Positions 44,899-55,612 of a stretch of DNA of 64,000 nt are shown here, in pieces. A model generated the notes under the pieces. It had not been told where the DNA came from. It was given only the letters and a program-made list of their open reading frames with translations, and did not search any database. This DNA comes from G963676795 sp963677215. Its GTDB lineage: Bacteria > Desulfobacterota > Desulfuromonadia > Desulfuromonadales > Geopsychrobacteraceae. Each line of letters starts with the position of its first letter. The first letter of the stretch is position 1. The stretch lies in NCBI GenBank assembly GCA_963677215.1, contig OY781919.1:1178001-1242000 (forward strand), in the 5' to 3' direction. Both the position numbers and the translations under genes were made by a program.

Positions 44899-45171
44899 AC
44901 GTCAGTGTTTTCAGAGAGTTTCTTTTTCCACCCATTTTCTTTGCGACCAAAGAAAATGGGTGCCGTCTGCCGGTACGGGAACCGGCGGTTTTGATTTTAT
45001 GTCCTGACAACTCCTGATAACAACCAGGAGCAAAACCTCCCTTTTAATATGTCGATTTCCTGCCTTCATTTCTGCGTAGGTTTGCACCAGCAACTGACAA
45101 TGCGCCCCACGCTGAGCGTTACTCAGCTAATGGTCAGAACCATCAAAACTCCGTGTTGCGGAGTTTTGATG
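44899..45171. repeat. Composite palindromic repeat, copy B
   Basis: In the 445-base gap after prc, which has no gene. Modules in order: TTACGTCAG; palindrome with 14-base arms (44929-44942 and 44949-44962); GTCTGCCGG-ACGG block with CGGCGGTTTTGA; CTGCGTAGG-TTGCACCAGC block; hairpin CATCAAAACTCCG with complement (45141-45171). Copy C at 55690-56005 has the same modules in the same order and copy A a subset. The final hairpin could terminate transcripts of prc or, on the other strand, znuA. Confidence 0.75.
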
Positions 45172-45204
45172 GAGTCGGGTTGAAACAAACCCCGGCTTTG
45201 TCGT

Positions 45205-46146
45205 TCAAGGTTTAAGGCCTTGAACTAGGTTGTCGGCGAGCTGATTCAACAACTGGAAATACTGATCCGGTCCCGCCTCAAGATTGACACCCAACGGGTC
45301 GAGAACGCCGCTTCTGACCTTGGTCCCTTCGGTCAGGGTCGCCACCAGTTTAGATTCAAACTGCGGCTCGCTGAAAATGCAGCCGGTATGAAGCTGTTCG
45401 ATTTTAGCGCGCATTTCAACCAGTCTTTTCGCCCCTGGTTTACGCTCGGGATCGATGGTTATCGAGCCGACGGCGTTGAGGTTGTAGGCCTTTTCAAAGT
45501 ACTGATAGGCTGCATGAAAAACGATGTAGGGGGTGGTGCGAACCGGTGCCAGTCTCTCCTGCAGCTGCGCATCTAGCTGGCTAAGCCGATCGCTTAGCAG
45601 CTGCAGATTTTTCTGGTAGAGTACAGCGTGGGCCGGGTCAATCCGGGTCAGACTGGCGGCACTTTCTTCGGCGATTCTGATCGCCAGCTTCGGGCTCAGC
45701 CAGAGGTGCTGATCAAGAGCAGAGAGCGGTTCGTCGTCATGGTCGTCGTCGCCATGCTCATCATGTTCCGCATGCCCATTTTTTTCCCAGTCTCCGCCCT
45801 GCTGAACCGGTAGGAGCTCTGATTCAAGCCGGGTTGCCAGAGGCAGTTGTGCCGTTTTCCCGGCAACCGTCGCCAACGGTTTAACCAGAAAGCTTTCCAA
45901 CTCAGGTCCGATCCAGATGATCAGATCCGCCTTGCTGAGCATCCGGGCTTGAGACGGGCGCAGACTGTTGCCATGAGGTGAGCCGCCATTGTCGATCAGC
46001 AGCTTGGGCTCTGTGATGCCGGTCATCAGGTTGCTGACCAGGGAATGGATCGGTCTGATGCTGACCACAACCTCCGGATCTTTGGCAAATGCCAGTTGCG
46101 GAATGGTCAGAAAACAGAAAAGCAGGATTATCAGCAGGCGTGTCAT
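45205..46146 (-). CDS. znuA: Zinc ABC transporter binding protein ZnuA
   Basis: 313 aa, signal peptide (LLIILLFCFLTIPQLAFA), then the cluster A-I metal-binding fold: RPIHSLVSNLMTG, metal His in the GGSPHGNSLRPSQ segment, HAAYQYFEKAYN, and a His/Asp-rich loop (HAEHDEHGDDDHDDE, about 127-141) typical of zinc rather than manganese binding proteins. Periplasmic capture of Zn. Divergent from zur with a Zur box between; znuC and znuB lie after zur. Confidence 0.93.
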   Translation of the reverse strand: MTRLLIILLFCFLTIPQLAFAKDPEVVVSIRPIHSLVSNLMTGITEPKLLIDNGGSPHGNSLRPSQARMLSKADLIIWIGPELESFLVKPLATVAGKTAQLPLATRLESELLPVQQGGDWEKNGHAEHDEHGDDDHDDEPLSALDQHLWLSPKLAIRIAEESAASLTRIDPAHAVLYQKNLQLLSDRLSQLDAQLQERLAPVRTTPYIVFHAAYQYFEKAYNLNAVGSITIDPERKPGAKRLVEMRAKIEQLHTGCIFSEPQFESKLVATLTEGTKVRSGVLDPLGVNLEAGPDQYFQLLNQLADNLVQGLKP

Positions 46147-46189
46147 TGATTTTTCTCCGTCAGGTCACATAGTATATGCGATATGATTT

Positions 46190-46211
46190 GAAATGTTATA
46201 ATGTAACAAAA
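46190..46211. promoter_or_regulatory. Zur box between znuA and zur
   Basis: GAAATGTTATAATGTAACAA matches the Zur consensus core TGTTATA-A-TGTAACA (near-palindrome). It lies in the 88-base divergent spacer, 48 bases from the znuA start and 27 before the zur ATG, so Zur could repress both directions when zinc is plentiful. Confidence 0.85.
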
Positions 46212-46234
46212 ATACAAGTCAAGTGGGTGGCGGT

Positions 46235-46723
46235 ATGAAAAACGGGAAGCTCGAATATATTTCCGCTGAGCATGATCACCAGCGCTGTGTCGATGAAGCA
46301 CTGGCCCGGGCTGAACATATCTGTGTCAGTCGAGGACAGCGTTTTACCTCGATCAGGCGCAAGGTCCTGGAACTGATCTGGCAGCAGCATAAGCCGATCG
46401 GCGCCTATGAGGTGCTGGAACAGCTGCAGCGCCAGGGGCGGGCGGCGCCGCCGACCGTTTACCGGGCGCTCGATTTTCTTCAGGATCTTTCTCTGGTTCA
46501 CCGCATCGAATCGCTCAATGCCTTCGTCGGCTGCAACCAGCCGCATCTGCCCCATGAAGGGCAGTTTCTGATCTGTGAATCCTGCCGGATCTGTGCTGAA
46601 CTGGACTCGGATGAAATTCATAGTGTTATTGAAAAGCGAGCAGCTACAGCAGGTTTCAAAGTCACACAACAACGGGTAGAAATCATGGGGCTATGCCAAA
46701 AGTGCAATAAGGAACGTTCATAA
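46235..46723 (+). CDS. zur: Fur family zinc uptake regulator Zur
   Basis: 162 aa from ATG 46235 (GGTGGCGG ahead; GTG 46223 also possible). Winged helix (YEVLEQLQRQGRAAPPTVYRALDFL) and metal-binding C-terminal part with CxxC pairs (CESCRIC, CQKC) for structural zinc. It is assigned to Zur rather than Fur because of the znu genes on both sides and the Zur box. Two bases separate it from znuC. Confidence 0.9.
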   Translation: MKNGKLEYISAEHDHQRCVDEALARAEHICVSRGQRFTSIRRKVLELIWQQHKPIGAYEVLEQLQRQGRAAPPTVYRALDFLQDLSLVHRIESLNAFVGCNQPHLPHEGQFLICESCRICAELDSDEIHSVIEKRAATAGFKVTQQRVEIMGLCQKCNKERS

Positions 46724-46725
46724 AT

Positions 46726-47478
46726 ATGACAGGTTCAGAGATTTTAAAGCTGGAGCATGTGAATCTGCTGTTGGCAAAGCGCCAACTGCTGGAAAACATC
46801 GATCTGGATGTTCATCAGGGCGAATTCATTACCTTGATCGGTCCCAACGGTGCCGGTAAGACGACCCTGCTGCGCGTGGCTCTCGGGTTGCAGAAGCCGA
46901 CCGGGGGCAAGGTTCGGTTGAAGCCAGGGCTGAAGATCGGTTATATGCCGCAGAAGCTTTATATCGATCCGACCTTTCCCCTGACGGTGAAACGGTTTTT
47001 AAGCCTGGCCTGTTCCGGCGATGATTGCAAGGTCCATGCGCTGCTTGAGGAGGTCGGGGCCAGCCATGTCTTTGAGTCCTCGATGCAGACCCTTTCCGGT
47101 GGCGAACTTCAGCGCGTTCTACTTGCCAGAGCTCTGGTTCGTGAGCCGAACCTGCTCGTTCTTGATGAGCCGGTTCAGGGGGTGGATGTTCATGGTCAGT
47201 CGGAGCTGTACCGGTTGATTTCGCGCATCCGAACTGAACGTGGCTGTGCCGTGTTGATGGTCTCTCACGATCTGCACCTGGTCATGGCCTCAACCGACCG
47301 GGTTCTCTGCGTCAATCGTCATATCTGCTGCAGCGGTACGCCTGAGGCTGTGACCCGGCACCCGGCCTATGCAGAACTGTTTGGCGATCACGCTGTGGAA
47401 CAATTGGCAATCTATGTTCACGATCAGAGTCATCAGCACGACGAGTGTGCTCACTGCCAGAAGAAAGTTCTGAAATGA
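46726..47478 (+). CDS. znuC: Zinc ABC transporter ATPase ZnuC
   Basis: 250 aa. Walker A GPNGAGKTTL, signature TLSGGELQRVLLARAL, Walker B NLLVLDEPVQGVD. The C-terminus is His/Cys-rich (HDQSHQHDECAHCQKK), as in many ZnuC proteins, and may sense zinc. It overlaps znuB by ATGA. Confidence 0.93.
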   Translation: MTGSEILKLEHVNLLLAKRQLLENIDLDVHQGEFITLIGPNGAGKTTLLRVALGLQKPTGGKVRLKPGLKIGYMPQKLYIDPTFPLTVKRFLSLACSGDDCKVHALLEEVGASHVFESSMQTLSGGELQRVLLARALVREPNLLVLDEPVQGVDVHGQSELYRLISRIRTERGCAVLMVSHDLHLVMASTDRVLCVNRHICCSGTPEAVTRHPAYAELFGDHAVEQLAIYVHDQSHQHDECAHCQKKVLK

Positions 47479-48260
47479 TAGATGATTTTATTTTACGTGC
47501 GGCTGTTGGCGGTCTTGGCGTGGCCCTGGTTGCCGGCCCCTTCGGTTCATTCGTGGTCTGGCGGCGACTGGCCTACTTCGGCGATACTCTGGCCCATTCG
47601 GCGCTGCTTGGGGTGGCCCTCGGTTTTCTTCTGCACGTCAACCTGACCCTGGGGATTATCCTCATCTGTCAGTTACTGGCGATCATGCTCTTTTTCGGCC
47701 AGCAGCAGAGGCACCTGGCCAGCGACACCTTGCTCGGTATCTTCGCCCACGGTGCGTTGTCGCTGGGACTTGTCGTTCTGGCCTTTATGGAGTCGGTGCG
47801 GGTTGATCTGATGTCTTACCTGTTTGGCGACATTCTGGCGATCGGCACGACCGATTTGTGCTGGATCTACCTTGGTGGCGGGGTGGCACTGGTGGCTCTG
47901 ATCTGGATCTGGAAGCCGCTGCTGATGATCACCATTCATGAAGACCTGGCTCGGGTTGAAGGGGTTCCGGTCGACCGGATCAACTGGCTGTTTCTTGCCT
48001 TGATTGCCCTGGTCGTCGCAATCATGATGAAGGTCGTCGGGCTGCTGCTGGTGACGGCACTGCTGATCATTCCGGCTGCGACAGCGCGCCGCTTTGCCAC
48101 GGGACCAGAGAAGATGGCCATTCTTGCTGCTATGGTCGGTTGCCTCGCTGTCTTAGGGGGACTCTACGGCTCATTTCAGTGGGACACACCGTCCGGTCCG
48201 AGTATTGTTGTCGCTGCTTGTCTACTATTTTTAATCGGAGCCCTGGTGCCGCGGCGTTAA
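47475..48260 (+). CDS. znuB: Zinc ABC transporter permease ZnuB
   Basis: 261 aa, about eight membrane helices of the ABC-3 family (VALVAGPFGSFVVWRRLAYFGDT; DLARVEGVPVDRINWLF). It forms the channel for zinc with ZnuC; the start overlaps the znuC stop. The transporter needs ZnuA, encoded across the divergent promoter. Confidence 0.93.
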   Translation: MIDDFILRAAVGGLGVALVAGPFGSFVVWRRLAYFGDTLAHSALLGVALGFLLHVNLTLGIILICQLLAIMLFFGQQQRHLASDTLLGIFAHGALSLGLVVLAFMESVRVDLMSYLFGDILAIGTTDLCWIYLGGGVALVALIWIWKPLLMITIHEDLARVEGVPVDRINWLFLALIALVVAIMMKVVGLLLVTALLIIPAATARRFATGPEKMAILAAMVGCLAVLGGLYGSFQWDTPSGPSIVVAACLLFLIGALVPRR

Positions 48261-48459
48261 GCTGACAAGCAGGACCGTCTTGCTGGCCGAGCTTACCTCT
48301 CCGGGCAATTGATAACCTGCTCAGATTGATGACTGACGACTGTGAATAATTATGACCTTTTTGGTAGAGAAATGTCTGGTCCGTGTTAGAATATTTGTAT
48401 GCTTTAAGAGCTGTTTTTGCAATTGGACGCTGCCACACTAACAAGAAAGGAACATAACG

Positions 48460-48867
48460 ATGGCAAAAGTTGCAGTCTATCTTAATCAACCAGATTTGGC
48501 TAAGCTGATTCTGCGGCTCATGGTTGGTGTCTTGATGCTTCTTCATGGGGTTCACAAAATTCTTCACGGGGTCGCTTTTATCGAAGGTAAATTCAGTGCC
48601 ATTGGCCTCCCTGCGGTACTGGCCTACAGCGTCTTCATAGGTGAAATCATTGCCCCAATTTTTCTGATTATCGGCTTTAAAACGCGGCTCGCTTCAGTGA
48701 TCATAATTTTCACCATGGTCATCGCTGTTCTGCTTGCTTATCCGACGCAGTGGTTGGCTTTAACCAAAGTTGGTGCTCTGTTTCTTGAGGTCCAGTATCT
48801 CTATATTTTCTCAGCACTGGCCGTCATTTTCCTTGGGCCTGGACGTTTTTCGATTGATCGTAAATGA
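48460..48867 (+). CDS. DoxX family membrane protein
   Basis: 135 aa with four membrane helices of the DoxX/DoxD type (RLMVGVLMLLHGVHKILHG early; IFLIIGFKTRLASVIIIFTM mid; C-terminal FSALAVIFLGPGRFSIDRK). Family members are found in redox or envelope-stress complexes; function here unknown. AAGAAAGGAACATAACG precedes the ATG. Stand-alone gene. Confidence 0.85.
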   Translation: MAKVAVYLNQPDLAKLILRLMVGVLMLLHGVHKILHGVAFIEGKFSAIGLPAVLAYSVFIGEIIAPIFLIIGFKTRLASVIIIFTMVIAVLLAYPTQWLALTKVGALFLEVQYLYIFSALAVIFLGPGRFSIDRK

Positions 48868-49375
48868 CCTAAGAGACGAAATTAACAGAGGTGTTGGCCC
48901 TGAAGCGTTTTAGTCGGAAATGCCTGATGAACGACCCTGGGAATAGAAAGGCTCAGATTGTTTCAATCGGTTTTTAATCACTAAAGATTTGGTTATCCAA
49001 TTCATCAATCCCGTATGTGATAAAAAAGGGTCATGAAGAGTTAAACCCCTCCGAAGGTGCTTAACTCTTCATGACCCTTTTGATATTCTGTAAGCGGCAA
49101 ATAAATGTAGAAAATAAAAAGTTAGGCCGATGTCCACGATTCAGAGACGTGTCCTGCCACTGATTGTCGACAGAACAATATACCGGTTGTTCCAAAAAAA
49201 TAGAACTTAATTGGACAGTCATTTTGATTGTTCAGAAATGGCTATATGCCTAAAAGTCTCCTGTTATTCTAATAGAGAAACTCTTGCGATGACTCATGGT
49301 CACGCTGACCTATGAAAGCGAGCTGAGTAATAGGTTTTAAAAATTCAGGCTATCTACGATATTTATCATCTGGTG
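48868..49375. other. Long intergenic spacer
   Basis: 508 bases between doxX and panE. It contains one strong bidirectional terminator (49024-49081) and no credible gene on either strand; the part after the terminator (49082-49375) is AT-rich and featureless. Nothing points to a tRNA or riboswitch. Confidence 0.5.
49024..49081. terminator. Long bidirectional terminator
   Basis: Two 21-base perfect arms with a 16-base loop, A-rich on the left and T-rich on the right. It serves the doxX transcript from one side and panE from the other, though it is nearly 300 bases from the panE stop. Confidence 0.9.
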
Positions 49376-50293
49376 TTATCTAAAGCCCTCACCCAGGTCA
49401 AGCAGACTCTGAAGCATCGCAATCCGCGGCATCGCAATGCCCTTGGCGGCGGCCTGACGGATCGGTTCGCCATAGATCGCATCAAGCTCCAGAGGTCGGC
49501 CCAGCTCACGGTCGATCTGCATGCTCGGTTTGTAGTTGTTGAGGTTATCGCTGAAGGCGATAACCTGATCGCAGTACTTTTCCGCATCGATCTTTTCCTG
49601 GATAGCCTGCACATTGGCCCCGGCAATGACTTCAAGCATCAGATCGCGGATAAGCTGGCGGCTCGGTTGGTGGGCCAGGACTTCACTGACGTTTTTCTGC
49701 ATCAGAGCACAAACACCATTGAAGGGGATGTTCCAGACCAGTTTTTCCCAGCGGATTCTGCACAGGTCATCGACTGCACGGCAGGGAACACCCGCCAGAT
49801 TGAACAATTCGGCGAAGTTCCGGCAGCGCTCACTGGCTGTTCCGGCGAATTCTCCGAGAGCGATGCGCCCTTCACCGAGATGGTGGACAATTCCCGGCTC
49901 GCCACGATTGCTGCACAGATAGGCAACGCCTCCCAGGGTTTTTTCAGGCCCAAAATGCTTGGCCAGAAGCTCTTCGTTACCAAGACCGTTCTGCAGGGTC
50001 AGCAAGGCGGTATCGGGTCCGACCAGCGGGGCGAGCATCTTTGGCAGGTGGTCATTGGCGAAGGTCTTGAGGCCGATGATGACCAGATCGGCAATGCCGA
50101 TTTCTTCCGTGATTCTGTAGCACTTGACCTGATCGAGGTGAAAGTCGCCGTTGACCGAGTTGATCTGCAGGCCGTTAGTCCTGACAGCATCGTACTCGCG
50201 ACGCATCAGGAAATGAACATCAGCGCCGTTGCGTTGCAGCATGGCACCGTAATAAAGCCCCAGAGCACCGGAGCCAACTATCGCAATTTTCAT
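49376..50293 (-). CDS. panE: 2-dehydropantoate 2-reductase (ketopantoate reductase)
   Basis: 305 aa from ATG 50293 (CGGGAG ahead; the frame extends five codons further upstream). N-terminal Rossmann fold with GSGALGLYYGAML; conserved Lys in WEKLVWNIPFNGVCAL; C-terminal helical domain with MQIDRELGRPLELDAIYG. Uses NADPH to make pantoate for coenzyme A synthesis. Other members of this large family reduce related keto acids, so the substrate is probable rather than certain. Divergent from carD. Confidence 0.87.
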   Translation of the reverse strand: MKIAIVGSGALGLYYGAMLQRNGADVHFLMRREYDAVRTNGLQINSVNGDFHLDQVKCYRITEEIGIADLVIIGLKTFANDHLPKMLAPLVGPDTALLTLQNGLGNEELLAKHFGPEKTLGGVAYLCSNRGEPGIVHHLGEGRIALGEFAGTASERCRNFAELFNLAGVPCRAVDDLCRIRWEKLVWNIPFNGVCALMQKNVSEVLAHQPSRQLIRDLMLEVIAGANVQAIQEKIDAEKYCDQVIAFSDNLNNYKPSMQIDRELGRPLELDAIYGEPIRQAAAKGIAMPRIAMLQSLLDLGEGFR

Positions 50294-50469
50294 CTGTTTC
50301 TCCCGCACAGTAGTAAACGGCTGAATTCATAGCATAACCCGGCAGAGGATTCCACAGAAAGAGCATCTGTGATTTTCTGTTTATGAATCAGGACTTTACA
50401 TTTAATGAGGGTTTGACCGGAAAGGCTCCTTGTGATAGCATTGATAGATCTGCGAAAAGGAGTAGTGTT

Positions 50470-50949
50470 TTGTTTGAGATAGGTGATATGGCAGTTTACC
50501 CGACTCAAGGGGTCGGGGTTATTGAAGACATCGAGGTTCGCGAGTATTCCGGGCTAACACAAAAATTCTACATTCTGAGAATCGTCGACAGCGACATGAA
50601 GATCATGGTTCCGGTCGGTAACGCCGGAAACGTCGGTCTGCGCCACCTGATTGATCAGCAGCGCATCACCGGGATCTTCGATGCTCTGGCAGAGCCTCAG
50701 GACAACGGCAAGATCGCTTCCTGGAGCCGTCGCCAGCGTGAGTACAACGACAAGCTGAAAACCGGTGATCTTTTTGATGTCGCGGATGTCCTTCGTGAAC
50801 TTTATCAGATCAGTTCCGAAAAGGAACTCTCCTACGGTGAGAAGAAGGTTCTCGAGCAGGCCCGCAAACTGCTGGTGACCGAAGTGGCCCTGGCCGAAGG
50901 TGCCAAGGAAGATCAGGTTGTCACTCGCCTGGAAAATATTTTTCACTGA
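50470..50949 (+). CDS. CarD family transcription factor
   Basis: 159 aa with a TTG start at 50470. The reason: GGAG lies at 50459-50462, seven bases ahead, and the protein then begins FEIGDMAVYPTQGVGVIEDIE, the normal CarD/CdnL start; the longer ATG frame from 50383 adds 29 unlikely residues. It has an N-terminal RNA polymerase beta-interacting Tudor-like domain and a C-terminal helical domain (SSEKELSYGEKKVLEQARKL). Such proteins bind RNA polymerase and stabilise open complexes. It is followed by a terminator; ispD then follows. Confidence 0.9.
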   Translation: MFEIGDMAVYPTQGVGVIEDIEVREYSGLTQKFYILRIVDSDMKIMVPVGNAGNVGLRHLIDQQRITGIFDALAEPQDNGKIASWSRRQREYNDKLKTGDLFDVADVLRELYQISSEKELSYGEKKVLEQARKLLVTEVALAEGAKEDQVVTRLENIFH

Positions 50950-50977
50950 TCGATCAGTCGAATAACATGCGTTTTCG

Positions 50978-51014
50978 AAAAGGCCGGGCACTTGGTTTTA
51001 GTGTCTGGTCTTTT
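50978..51014 (+). terminator. Terminator after carD
   Basis: A 15-base stem (AAAAGGCCGGGCACT and AGTGTCTGGTCTTTT, with three G-U pairs) and a 7-base loop ends in TTTT, 28 bases after the carD stop and 37 before ispD. Confidence 0.85.
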
Positions 51015-51050
51015 CATTTCATTCTCTCCACCCTGCTATAACGGTTTGAT

Positions 51051-51764
51051 ATGAAAGCAATCGTTCTGATACCCGCAGCAGGAACCGGCAGCCGCATGGG
51101 GACCTCGGTCAGCAAGCAGTACCTGGAACTGGCCGGAAAACCGATTCTGGCCCATACCATCGAACTGTTTGAACATCACCCGCAGGTCGAAGCCATCTAT
51201 CCGATTGTCCCTTCCGCTGACATCGATTTCTGTCAGCGCAGTGTTATCGATCGCTATGGAATCGCCAAGGTCCGTCGGCTGATCTGCGGCGGGGCTCAGC
51301 GTCAGGATTCTGTCGCCAATGGCCTGAAGGCGCTGGCCGAGGATGGTTTTGATCAGCCGGACCGGCCGGTTCTGGTCCATGACGGAGCCAGACCCCTGTT
51401 CGATACCTCGCTGCTGGATAGCTTTCTGGCTACCGTCGGGATGCAGGGCTCGGCCATCGTTGCCGTTCCGGCCAAGGATACGATCAAGGTCGTCAACGGC
51501 GGAATCATCGCCAAAACCCTCGATCGGTCTTTGCTCTGGCAGGCCCAGACCCCACAGGGGGGGCGTTTTGACCTACTTAAGCGGGCTTTTGAACAAGCGG
51601 CGGCGGATAGCTTCTATGGGACCGATGAAGCCTCCCTGCTGGAACGGATCGGTGAAAAGGTCGCTATAGTAAGCGGTGATTATCGCAATATCAAGGTCAC
51701 AACCCCGGAAGATCTGTTGATCGCCGCGGCTTTGCTTGACAGTTTCAGGGAGAAATCGGCATGA
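51051..51764 (+). CDS. ispD: 2-C-methyl-D-erythritol 4-phosphate cytidylyltransferase IspD
   Basis: 237 aa. CTP-binding LIPAAGTGSRMG at the start, PVLVHDGARPLF, and GTDEASLLE near the end. Third step of the MEP isoprenoid pathway. It overlaps ispF by ATGA, as in many bacteria where the two are adjacent or fused. Confidence 0.95.
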   Translation: MKAIVLIPAAGTGSRMGTSVSKQYLELAGKPILAHTIELFEHHPQVEAIYPIVPSADIDFCQRSVIDRYGIAKVRRLICGGAQRQDSVANGLKALAEDGFDQPDRPVLVHDGARPLFDTSLLDSFLATVGMQGSAIVAVPAKDTIKVVNGGIIAKTLDRSLLWQAQTPQGGRFDLLKRAFEQAAADSFYGTDEASLLERIGEKVAIVSGDYRNIKVTTPEDLLIAAALLDSFREKSA

Positions 51765-52276
51765 TGCGCATCGGCCACGGCTATGACGTTCACAGACTGG
51801 TTGCGGACAGACCTCTCATCCTCGGCGGCGTCCGCATCGATCATGAGTTGGGGCTGCTCGGTCATTCCGATGCCGATGTCCTGTTGCATGCGGTCTGTGA
51901 TGCCATTCTCGGAGCGCTTGGCCTAGGCGATATCGGCAAGCATTTTCCAGACAACAGCGCCGAGTTTGCCGGGATCGACAGCCGTATTCTGCTGCGCCGG
52001 GTCATTGATCAGATGGTAAAGAATGGCTATGTCATCGGCAATCTGGATGCGACGATCATCTGTCAAAAGCCTAAATTGGCCGGGCATATTGAGGAGATGG
52101 GCAGGAATATCGCGGCCGATTGCCGCTGCGACTCTGCTAGAATCAATGTCAAGGCGACAACCACCGAGAAACTCGGTTTCTGTGGCCGGGGAGAGGGGAT
52201 TGCCGCTGAGGCGGTGGTTCTGTTGAACAAGGATCATAAGCGTCAGACGGCACGCCTGGCGACAATTACTGTGTAA
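51761..52276 (+). CDS. ispF: 2-C-methyl-D-erythritol 2,4-cyclodiphosphate synthase IspF
   Basis: 171 aa. Metal-binding GHGYDVHRL and HSDADVLLHAVCDAILGA, C-terminal ATTTEKLGFCGRGEGIA. Follows IspD in the MEP pathway after IspE. Start ATG 51761 overlaps the ispD stop; 51764 is also ATG. glnS begins 18 bases later. Confidence 0.95.
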   Translation: MMRIGHGYDVHRLVADRPLILGGVRIDHELGLLGHSDADVLLHAVCDAILGALGLGDIGKHFPDNSAEFAGIDSRILLRRVIDQMVKNGYVIGNLDATIICQKPKLAGHIEEMGRNIAADCRCDSARINVKATTTEKLGFCGRGEGIAAEAVVLLNKDHKRQTARLATITV

Positions 52277-52294
52277 AAGCGGGAGTTACCGAAG

Positions 52295-53956
<1,662 letters not shown>

Positions 53957-53960
53957 TGAA

Positions 53961-54090
53961 CCCTTCTCCCTGTGCACCCAATGGGCATAAAGGAGAAGGT
54001 GCCCGATAGGGCGGGATAAGGGGGAGGTTTTAGGGAAGATTGTTCCCCTCACCCGTCACTTCGTGCCACCCTCTCCCCAAGGAGAGGGAA
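53961..54090. repeat. Intergenic palindromic repeat (CCTTCTCC / CCCTCTCC type)
   Basis: Between glnS and cysS. First palindrome CCTTCTCC...GGAGAAGG with ATGGGCAT inside (53962-53999), then GCCCGATAGGGC, then CCCCTCACCC and a hairpin CCCTCTCC-CCAA-GGAGAGGG (54069-54088). Elements with this look occur in many proteobacterial genomes; only one copy is in the window, and it is unrelated to copies A-C. Confidence 0.75.
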
Positions 54091-54128
54091 AAGATATTTA
54101 AAGAAAATCGACACAGGGAGAACACCCC

Positions 54129-55577
54129 ATGAGTTTGCGCGTTTACAACACATTGAGCGGTAAAAAAGAAGAGTTTCAGCCTCTTAACCCCGGCAAGGTC
54201 GGCATGTATGTCTGCGGGGTCACCGTCTATGACTTCTGTCACATCGGTCATGCCCGGGCCAACATCGTTTTCGATGTGATCTACCGCTATTTCAAGTTCA
54301 GTGGTTACGACACAACCTACGTCCGCAACTTCACTGACGTTGATGACAAGATTATCAATCGTGCCAATGAGCGGGGCATTACCAGCAAGGAACTGTCGGA
54401 GCAGTTTATCGACGAGTTCTATACCGACATGGATGCCCTCGGTATCGAGCGCCCCTCCCATGAGCCGAAAGCGACCGAGTACATCGACGAGATCATTGCC
54501 ATCTGTCAGAAGCTGATCGACAAGGGGATGGCCTATGCCTCCGGCGGCGATGTCTATTACAGCGTCGAGAAGTTTGACAGCTACCTCAAGTTGTCGAAGC
54601 GCAACCTGGAAGAGATGCAGGCCGGTGCCCGTATTGCTCCTGGCGAGCAGAAGCGCAACCCGATGGACTTCGCTCTGTGGAAGGCGGCCAAGCCGGGCGA
54701 GCCGAGCTGGGAATCCCCCTGGGGAGCCGGGCGCCCTGGCTGGCACATCGAATGTTCGGCGATGAGCTCGTCGCTGCTCGGTGACAGCTTCGATATTCAC
54801 GGTGGCGGCCGCGATCTGATCTTTCCGCACCATGAAAATGAAATCGCCCAGAGCGAAGGAGCGAGCGGCAAGCCGTTCGCCAAGTACTGGCTGCACAACG
54901 GCTTCGTCAATGTCAACCAGGAGAAGATGAGCAAGTCGCTTGGTAACTTCTTCACTATCCGCGATATTCTCAAAAGCTACGATGCCGAGGTTGTCCGCTT
55001 CTTTATCCTGACCGCCCAGTACCGTTCACCGATCGATTTTTCCGATCAGAATCTGATGGAGGCCCAGAGTGGTTTGAGCCGTTTCTACGAAGCGTTAGAA
55101 GCGGCCCAGAAAGCTGTTGCCGGTATTGCCGAGTCGAAAGAAGAGAGCAGCGAAGGCGCAGAACTGGAAGCCAGGTTCCGTGAAGCGATGGATGACGACT
55201 TCAACACCGCTCAGGCGATTGCCCACCTGTTTGAAGGGGTGCGCACCCTCAACCGTCTGATCACCACCAAGAAGTTTGCCAAGCAGGTCGCTCTGGTCGC
55301 TCAGGTGCGCGATCTGCATGCGACCATCTTGCGTCTTGGTCAGCAGGTTCTCGGCCTGTTTGAATCGAAACCGAACGTCTGGCTGGATAAGGTCAAGATG
55401 GCAGGATTGGCCAAGCTGGATATCACGGCGGAAGAGATTGAAGAGCAGATTCAGGCTCGTTTACAGGCGCGTCAGGAGAAGGATTTCGCCAAGTCGGACG
55501 AGATCCGTGACGCACTGGCGGCACGCGGCATCGAGCTGCTTGATAGCCGCGAAGGGACAAGCTGGAAACTCAAGTAA
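54129..55577 (+). CDS. cysS: Cysteinyl-tRNA synthetase
   Basis: 482 aa. HIGH motif HIGHARANIVFD, zinc-binding residues beginning with Cys in MYVCGVTVYD, HHENEIAQSEGA, and KMSKS in QEKMSKSLGNFF. C-terminal DALR-type anticodon domain ends in SREGTSWKLK. ATG preceded by ACAGGGAGAACACC. Last gene of the run; followed by a hairpin that starts the repeat-rich gap. Confidence 0.96.
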   Translation: MSLRVYNTLSGKKEEFQPLNPGKVGMYVCGVTVYDFCHIGHARANIVFDVIYRYFKFSGYDTTYVRNFTDVDDKIINRANERGITSKELSEQFIDEFYTDMDALGIERPSHEPKATEYIDEIIAICQKLIDKGMAYASGGDVYYSVEKFDSYLKLSKRNLEEMQAGARIAPGEQKRNPMDFALWKAAKPGEPSWESPWGAGRPGWHIECSAMSSSLLGDSFDIHGGGRDLIFPHHENEIAQSEGASGKPFAKYWLHNGFVNVNQEKMSKSLGNFFTIRDILKSYDAEVVRFFILTAQYRSPIDFSDQNLMEAQSGLSRFYEALEAAQKAVAGIAESKEESSEGAELEARFREAMDDDFNTAQAIAHLFEGVRTLNRLITTKKFAKQVALVAQVRDLHATILRLGQQVLGLFESKPNVWLDKVKMAGLAKLDITAEEIEEQIQARLQARQEKDFAKSDEIRDALAARGIELLDSREGTSWKLK

Positions 55578-55612
55578 GCTTGTATCATAGCTTTAAAAAT
55601 AAATTCGCTTCT

